64,000 nucleotides of DNA from Acidimicrobiales bacterium (GTDB taxonomy: Bacteria > Actinomycetota > Acidimicrobiia > Acidimicrobiales > Acidimicrobilacustridaceae), in NCBI GenBank assembly GCA_018401565.1, contig JAGYKS010000031.1:1-64000 (forward strand). Reading direction: 5' to 3'. Both the position numbers and the translations under genes were made by a program. Each line of letters begins with the position of its first letter. Position 1 is the stretch's first letter. Shown here one piece after another: positions 56,566 through 64,000 of the stretch. The notes beneath the pieces were generated by a model. It was not told where the DNA came from and searched no databases. It saw only the letters and a list, made by a program, of their open reading frames with translations.

Positions 56566-58191
56566 ATGCGGCAAATCACCAAACTGGAACCACTTGGTCT
56601 GCGGGCCAGGCTGATCCTGAGCTTCGCGCTCGGGGCCCTGCTGCTGAGCACCGTGCTGTCGGTCATCACCTGGAACCTGACCCGGGAGGACCTGCTGCGC
56701 CAGCGCGAAGACTCTGCAGTCACCAGGGTGTACGCCAACGCACTGACCCTTCGACGAACCCTGACCGGCACCACCGATGTGGCGGCGCTCCTGGCATCGT
56801 TGCCGACGCCTGACGGCGCCCAGTTGGCCCTGCTGTTCGAGGGCACCTGGGACGCCCGCAATCCCGTGGAGTTCGGCCAAAACGACCTCCCCGTGAGCTT
56901 GCGGGCAGAGGTGTCAGCCGGGGAAGTGGCAAAGATCCGCACGAGAGTGGGAGACACCACCTACCTCATCGTCGGGGTGCCACTCCCATTGGAGGCGGTG
57001 AGTACTACGAGGCCATCGCCCTCACCGACCTGCAACAGACCCTTGACGGGCTGCGGAACTCCCTGTTTGGCGCATCGGCGGTCACGACGCTGGCGGGTGG
57101 GTTGGTCGGGTTCTGGGCCAGCAGGCGGGTGCTGGTTCCCCTGCGCAACGTTGGTCTGGCTGCCGAGGCGATCGCCGGCGGACAGCTCGACACCCGTCTG
57201 GCCAGCGGCGGCGACCACGATCTGGACCCGCTGGTGGCGTCGTTCAACGAGATGGCATCGGCACTCGAGGAGCGCATCGAACGAGACACCCGCTTCGCCT
57301 CGGAGGTGTCGCACGAGTTGCGATCACCGCTGATGACTCTGGCCGCATCGGTGGAGGTTCTGGAGAACTCCCGTGAGGGCCTCACCGAGCGGGCCCAGAC
57401 CGCCCTCTCGCTGATGAGCGCCGACATCGACCGCTTCCGCCAACTGGTCGAGGACCTGCTCGAGATTTCCCGGGTTGACGTCGGGGCTGTGACCCTCCAT
57501 CTCGCCCCGGTGATGATCACCGAACTGGTGATCCAGGCGGTTGCCACCTTCCAACCACGGCACCGTGCCGGTGCTGTACGACCCCTCGGTGGCCGAGGTG
57601 GGCGTGCTGGTGGACAAGGTTCGCTTCTTTCGTGCCATCGACAACCTGTTGGCCAATGCCGCCAACTACGCCGGGGGTGCCACCGCCGTCGAAGTCGCCC
57701 TGCACACCACCGACGACGAAGAAGTCATCCACACCGTGCGTATCGCCGTGGAGGATTCCGGTGCCGGGGTGCCCGAAGAAGAACGTCATGTGATCTTCGA
57801 CCGCTTTTCCCGCGGCCGTGAGGGCGGCAACCGCGGTGCCGACAGTGGCACCGGACTCGGTCTGGCCCTGGTGGACGAGCACATCAGGCTGCACAACGGT
57901 CGGGTGTGGGTCGACGACCGGGCCGATGGGGAGGCCGGGGCGCGCTTCATCATGGAGTTGCCGGTGATCCCGGGAACCACTCCCGACAGTGACCCCAACA
58001 CCGACGCCGAATCGGGGGGCGAAGACGGCGACGGTGCCTACATGGGTGACGACTACGGCCTCGATGCCGTCAACCCCACCGATCCTGACGGGCGCGCAGA
58101 CGACGCCGGCCGCGACCGCAGCGGACCGAGAACCGCCGACGGCGCCCGCTCTGCCGGCACCAGCGATGAACCCCGCGAGGTCATCGGATGA
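56566..58191 (+). CDS. Sensor histidine kinase (MtrB-like), two frameshifts
   Basis: ATG 56566. Membrane helix 1 is ARLILSFALGALLLSTVLSV and is followed by an extracytoplasmic sensor of about 130 residues. After a frame change near 57003, helix 2 (GASAVTTLAGGLVGFWASRR) leads to a HAMP domain (AEAIAGGQLDTRLAS). The H box is RFASEVSHELRSPLMTLAAS. After another frame change near 57555 come the N box (AIDNLLANAANYAGG), G1 (VEDSGAGVPEEERHVIFDRF) and G2 (GTGLGLALVDEHIRLHNG). The acidic C-terminal 80 residues (DDYGLDAVNPTDPDG) are unusual. The stop overlaps the lipoprotein start as ATGA. Confidence 0.9.
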
Positions 58192-58870
58192 GTTCCGTGC
58201 GACGCGTCACGATGACGGCACTTGTCATGGTCCTGCTGGTGGGGGCAGCTGGCTGCGGCGGCCTCGCTCTCGATGAGGAACCCCGGGTCATCGACTCGGG
58301 CAGGGTCCCCGAAGCTCTCCTGAGCCCCACGCCATCAGTGACGGCCGAGCCCGGGCCAGCCAGTCAGGGAGTGGACGCCGACCTCTTCTTTTTCCTGACG
58401 ACCGACAGCGATGAGTTTCTCGTGCCGTGCTCGGTTCCCACCGCCGCTGGCGGTTCGGTCGAGGCCCGAACCCGGGCGGTGCTGGAGCGTCTGATCAATC
58501 TGGACCCGGCAATCAGCGACGAGTGCTCGCAGGGCCTCACCAACGCCGTACCCTCCAATCTGGTGGTGCTGGGAACCCAGCTGCGGGTGAGGCATCAGGA
58601 AACGTCCTCGAACTGGATCTCGGCAGGGACGCACTGCGGGCAGTGGAGTCCACCCAGCAACGCCGGGCCATCGCCCAGCTGGTGTTCACCGCCACCGCCG
58701 TGCCGGGGGTGACCGCCGTGCGGTTCCTGGGTGACGGCGAACCCATCTCAGTCCCCCTTGAGGACCGCACCTCCGACCCCGGTGAGAACCGTAAATCCGC
58801 AAGACTTCCCGAAACTTGCTGCCGCTCTCGAACGCCTCCGAAACCTGCTGGCGCCGCCAGCAGTCCTTGA
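58188..58870 (+). CDS. GerMN-domain lipoprotein, LpqB-like but short (one frameshift)
   Basis: Signal sequence with lipobox LVGAAGCGG; lipidation at Cys expected. The GerMN-like domain runs from ADLFFFLTTDSDEFLVPCSV and ARTRAVLERLI through a frame change near 58590 to VLELDLGRDALRAVES, AQLVFTATAVPGVTAVRFL and DGEPISVPLED. LpqB, the partner of MtrB in other actinobacteria, has an extra beta-propeller that is absent here. Position directly after the kinase supports a role in modulating the sensor. The last 30 residues are low in family signal and may hide another indel. Confidence 0.82.
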
Positions 58871-58964
58871 CGAACTGGACACCCCACCAGTCCCCTGACT
58901 GGTCCCGCTGCCTGGTCCCGATAACTGGCCACGGGATCGACCACGTCACTGGTCTCGCTGCACG

Positions 58965-60320
58965 TCAGGGCCCGTCGTGGTCGACACCAAACTCGGCTGC
59001 CAGTGCGTTGCGTTGCAGCTTGCCGGTGGCGGTGTGTGGGAGGGAGTCGACCCGAACGTACCGTTTGGGCCGCTTGTGGCCCGCCAGGTGCTGCCTGGCC
59101 CACACCGTCAGCTCGCTGAGGTCGGCGGGACCCACCACTGCCGCGTACACGGCCTGGCCCCACTGGTCGTCGTCAACGCCAAACACGGCCACATCGTCCA
59201 CGCCGGGGGCGTCGGCCAGAGCCTTTTCCACCTCGGCGGGGTACACGTTCACACCACCGGTGATGATGAGGTCGTCGCGCCGTCCGTCGAGCCACACATA
59301 CCCGTGTTCGTCCACACGTCCCAGGTCCCCCACCGTGAACGCCCCGAAGGCACCGGGGTCGGCGGTGGCCTGACGCCACGCCGCCGCCGTGCGCTGGGGA
59401 TCGCGCCAGTACCTGAACCGGGCCCATCGGGGGACCGAGCACCACAAGGTGCCGTCAGCGTCGGCGGTCATCTCACGACCGGTTCGGGCCCGACCCACCG
59501 TGCCGGGACGTTCCATCCAGTCCGCCGGGCTGCAGGCGGTGAACTGACCCTCGGTGGATCCGTAGAACTCCCACACCACGTCGTGGCCGAACGCATCCAG
59601 GGCAGTCCGCTTGAGCGCCTCGGGGCATCTGGATCCGGCATGGGCCACCAGACGGAACCCGCCGAGGTCAGGCAGCGAACCCAACGCAAACAGCCGTTGC
59701 ATGTGGGCCGGCACCATGAACGTGGTGGTCGGTGATTCGGTGGCAATCGCCGAGGCGACCCGGGCAGCGTCAAACGGTCCGGGCAGGATCACCGACCCGC
59801 CCGAAAGCAGCGTGCTGCCGGCGAACCGGATGGAGACCGAATGGTGAAACGGGGAGCACACCAGGTGGTGGTCACCGGCATCGAATCCCCACTGCTGCAC
59901 CTCTTCGTCCCACAGTGCCGCAGCCTCGTGCTCGTCGAGCACGCCGCTGAACACGCCCTTGGGGGTGCCGGTGGTTCCCGAGGTGTAGTGCATCGGGCGA
60001 GCCAACGGCCACGGCGCAAGCTCGGCTGGTGATCCCGTCAGCAGCGCCACCAGGGCGGCGTCGTCGACCACCATGGCCGGCTGGGCGTCGGCCACCAGCA
60101 CTGCCCGTTCGGCCGGCAGCAATCCGGCATGGGTCATGACCGGCACGATGCCAACCCGCAGTGCCCCCAAAATTGCGCAGATCATGTCGGAACCCGAGGT
60201 CGTCGTCAGGGCGACGCGATCACCGGCAACGAGCCCGGCGCTGTGCAGACCCCCGGCAATCCGTCGCTGGCGGTCCTCGGCGTCGCTGGCGTGAAGAATC
60301 TCAACCGGTGGCGCAGACAC
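58965..60320 (-). CDS. AMP-dependent acyl-CoA synthetase/ligase
   Basis: ANL-superfamily enzyme, 451 residues, intact. HYTSGTTGTPKGVFSG is the P-loop (A3), FHHSVSIRFAGSTLLSGG and WEFYGSTEG (A5) follow. FTVGDLGRVDEHGYVWLDGR (A7) is next, with DDLIITGGVNVYPAEVEKAL (A8) and PHTATGKLQRNALA (A10, catalytic Lys). The substrate is not evident: short compared with fatty-acyl ligases and near the size of MenE. menC lies 15 kb away, so an o-succinylbenzoate ligase role is possible but unproven. Confidence 0.88.
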   Translation of the reverse strand: MSAPPVEILHASDAEDRQRRIAGGLHSAGLVAGDRVALTTTSGSDMICAILGALRVGIVPVMTHAGLLPAERAVLVADAQPAMVVDDAALVALLTGSPAELAPWPLARPMHYTSGTTGTPKGVFSGVLDEHEAAALWDEEVQQWGFDAGDHHLVCSPFHHSVSIRFAGSTLLSGGSVILPGPFDAARVASAIATESPTTTFMVPAHMQRLFALGSLPDLGGFRLVAHAGSRCPEALKRTALDAFGHDVVWEFYGSTEGQFTACSPADWMERPGTVGRARTGREMTADADGTLWCSVPRWARFRYWRDPQRTAAAWRQATADPGAFGAFTVGDLGRVDEHGYVWLDGRRDDLIITGGVNVYPAEVEKALADAPGVDDVAVFGVDDDQWGQAVYAAVVGPADLSELTVWARQHLAGHKRPKRYVRVDSLPHTATGKLQRNALAAEFGVDHDGP

Positions 60321-60419
60321 CTCTCTACGCTGCCCGCGCCCGTCTCACAACGCCAATCACCCGAACCGGTCCCGCCACCGACGGTGGTGATCGGCCCCAC
60401 CTGCGGGCACCTGCGGTGA

Positions 60420-61451
60420 TCAGCCTGCGAAGAACACCCGGGCAACGTCGTACAGGTCGGGATCCACCAGCTTGAGGGTTCCCACTGCGTCAGCCAGGGG
60501 CACCGGCACGATGTTTCCGGCCTGCAGGGCCACCATCTCGCCCCATCGCTCCTGGTGCACGGCGTCAATGGCGGCAATGCCGAACCGGGTGGCCAGCACC
60601 CGGTCGAACGACGTCGGCGTCCCGCCACGCTGGACATGGCCCAAAATCGTGACCCGGGTCTCAAAGCCGGTCCGGGATTCGATTTCCGACGCCAGCGTGT
60701 TGCCAATGCCGCCGAGACGAACGTGCCCGAAGGCGTCCTTTTCGTCGCGGGCCACCTGGAACGACCCCTCGGCGGGCACCGCCCCCTCCGACACCACCAC
60801 GATGGAGGCGTAGTTGCCCAACTCGTGGCGTCGGGTGAGCGCAGCGCACACCTCGTCGATGTCGAACGGCTCCTCAGGGATGAGGATGTAGCTGGCGCCG
60901 CCGGCGATCCCGGCCCACACCGCGATGTGCCCGGCGTGACGACCCATGACCTCAACCACCATCACCCGGTTGTGGGACTCGGCGGTGGTGTGCAGCCGGT
61001 CGATGGCCTCGGTGGCGATCTGCACCGCGGTGTCGAACCCGAAGGTCAGTTCGGTGGCGGACAGGTCGTTGTCGATGGTTTTGGGAACCCCCACCACCCG
61101 AACCCCGGCATTGGCCAGTTGGTGGGCAACTCCCAGAGTGTCCTCGCCGCCGATGGCGATGAGGGCGTCGATGCCGAGGTCCCCCATGGTGCGCTTGCAG
61201 ATCTCGAGACCGCCGTCGACCTTGAGCGGGTTGGTCCGCGACGAACCCAACACCGTTCCCCCGCGCGGAAGCGTGTTGCGGAAGGTGTCGACGCTGACGT
61301 CGAGGGTTTCGGCCTCCAGCACCCCTCGCCATCCATCCACGAATCCGACGAGCTGGTCGCCGTAGGTTCGTTCGCCCTTTCGGACCACCGCACGCATCAC
61401 GGCGTTGAGTCCGGGACAATCACCCCCACCTGTCAGCATGGCAACCTTCAT
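60420..61451 (-). CDS. 6-phosphofructokinase
   Basis: Glycolytic kinase, 343 residues, intact. AMLTGGGDCPGLNAVMRAVV is the nucleotide or pyrophosphate loop. GGEDTLGVAHQLAN replaces the GGDGS of ATP-specific enzymes; Asp here favours pyrophosphate or mixed use, but is only suggestive. GVPKTIDNDLSATELTFGFD carries the catalytic Asp. VVEVMGRHAGHIAVWAGIAG and VTILGHVQRGGTPTSFDRVL are hallmarks of the actinobacterial group. ATG 61451. Divergent from glpK across 152 bp. Confidence 0.94.
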   Translation of the reverse strand: MKVAMLTGGGDCPGLNAVMRAVVRKGERTYGDQLVGFVDGWRGVLEAETLDVSVDTFRNTLPRGGTVLGSSRTNPLKVDGGLEICKRTMGDLGIDALIAIGGEDTLGVAHQLANAGVRVVGVPKTIDNDLSATELTFGFDTAVQIATEAIDRLHTTAESHNRVMVVEVMGRHAGHIAVWAGIAGGASYILIPEEPFDIDEVCAALTRRHELGNYASIVVVSEGAVPAEGSFQVARDEKDAFGHVRLGGIGNTLASEIESRTGFETRVTILGHVQRGGTPTSFDRVLATRFGIAAIDAVHQERWGEMVALQAGNIVPVPLADAVGTLKLVDPDLYDVARVFFAG

Positions 61452-61603
61452 CGGAACCTCCGCAGGATTGGTGGAGCCAGCGTGTGAACCAGCGCATCAC
61501 CGCGTGGCCGCACCGCCGGCACGTTGTCGATGGTTCGAGGGTACCCATCGCCGACCACCGACGCTCGGTACCTCGGTGAACTCCCAGCTACATTTCAGTT
61601 TCC

Positions 61604-63130
<1,527 letters not shown>

Positions 63131-63177
63131 GCAGAGTCGTAGTCAGGGTCGTACCTAGTGTCGTAACCAGGGTGCCG

Positions 63178-63862
63178 TCACGACGGGCGGGCCGATGGAT
63201 GGGCAAACTTCGAGCGCATCAGCCTGAGTTCACGAAACCGGGTGTCCACGATGCGGGCCAGCGCTGCAGCCTGTCGACGCTCGCGCGAGCGAAACACCAC
63301 CGTCGACCGACCCAGTACAAGCGCCGCACGGGCGGCCGGCAGCGGTGCCCACACCACGTCCTCGGCCTCTCCACCCCCTCCGGCTGATCGGGCGGCACTT
63401 TGGCTTCCGGCCACGAACGCCGACAGCCATGCCGGGCTGGGGGCATCGCCACGGTGGGCCACCACCTCGCCGGAATCGAGGGCAATGACCGCTCCCCACT
63501 GCGTGCCAATCGTGGTCACGGCGTGTTCGCACAATGCATCCAGCGCACCCTCGGGTGTGGCAGCCCCCACCAGCATGGCGGCGGTCTCAAGAGCGTCGAG
63601 CCGGGGATCGTGCACTCCCTCAGCCAGTTGACGCACCTCCTCGATCTTCACTCCGTCCACCTGCTCGACTTCACCGAGCAGCAGGTCCAGCAGCGACGGA
63701 TCAGCAATGGCCACGACAAGCTCGTCGACAGCCCGGCTTGCCCCCCTCTCGAGGATCTCGATGCCCACCACGTCGCCGCCAACGGCCCCCACCCTGCTGG
63801 CCACCGCACCGAGCGCCCCAGGTCGATCAGGGAAGCCACAGTCGCAGTACGTACGTTGTCAT
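63178..63862 (-). CDS. ACT-domain protein (one frameshift near the start)
   Basis: ATG 63862 reads MTTYVLRLWLP; after removing one base from CCCTGATC near 63827 it continues DRPGALGAVASRVGAVGGDV and VGIEILERGASRAVDELVVA, a regulatory ACT fold. The C-terminal half, with ALDALCEHAVTTIGTQWGAV, has a GAF-like look, but I cannot assign it. It ends with FRELRLMRSKFAHPS. About 228 residues. Role unknown; small-molecule sensing is likely for an ACT domain. Confidence 0.78.
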
Positions 63863-64000
63863 GACGTGCAAGGTACCGGGCGCTTGTGAACGGCAGGTTT
63901 CTGTCCGGCGACGACTCGGGCAACGCCCGATTGCCCCACTGGGGTAGACACCGGCAACCGCCGCAACCCTGCTGGCACAACCACCGGCGGGGTCAGAATC

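Overview
The window is GC-rich, gene-dense chromosomal DNA of an actinobacterium. A lineage in or near the class Acidimicrobiia is my best guess, by inference. The actinobacterial markers are a Bpa/PafE-type proteasome activator, SepF plus a DivIVA protein beside ftsZ with no ftsA, a DUF3040 protein, an MtrA/MtrB/lipoprotein signalling operon, and many GTG starts with 4-bp GTGA/ATGA overlaps. There are no rRNA or tRNA genes and no CRISPR array that I can see.

Layout. 1-1377 is the 5' part of dnaE, running off the left edge and badly garbled there. 1.5-6.2 kb holds bpa, an alkaline-phosphatase-superfamily protein, an Rrf2 regulator, rluD, lspA and a lysine-rich DksA/TraR protein. ileS (6.5-9.65 kb) is the only plus-strand gene in the cell-wall block. 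9.7-27.0 kb is the division and cell-wall (dcw) cluster on the minus strand, read from mraZ: mraZ-rsmH-ftsL-ftsI-murE-mraY-ftsW-murG-murC-murB-ftsQ-ftsZ-yggS-sepF-yggT-divIVA. murF and murD are absent from their usual places. A MraZ operator lies upstream of mraZ and a possible leader RNA precedes rsmH.

27.2-32.0 kb is an accessory segment bounded by two inverted copies of a 68-bp repeat. It encodes an unusual PqqD-like/Tat/FN3/seven-blade-propeller protein and an AbiEi-AbiEii toxin-antitoxin pair with a palindromic promoter. 32.0-45.4 kb is mixed: a methyltransferase, a secreted lipoprotein, Dps, an RNA helicase, a crotonase, Sco1 and a cupredoxin, a Ca2+/cation exchanger, a lipoate-ligase-like protein, MenC, an HNH nuclease and a ROK kinase. 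45.5-50.2 kb is a MoxR-DUF58-transglutaminase operon. 50.2-64 kb has DUF3040, DinB, Nudix, polyprenol-phosphate mannose synthase, PIG-L deacetylase, inositol monophosphatase, the two-component system with its lipoprotein, an acyl-CoA ligase, phosphofructokinase, glycerol kinase and an ACT-domain protein.

The strongest technical signal is that about 23 of some 60 genes, including essential ones, are split by single-base indels, often in C/G or T/A homopolymers. This looks like uncorrected long-read assembly error, not gene decay. I therefore give joined coordinates and say where the reading frame changes. Start sites in the dcw cluster were chosen partly from the chain of stop/start overlaps.
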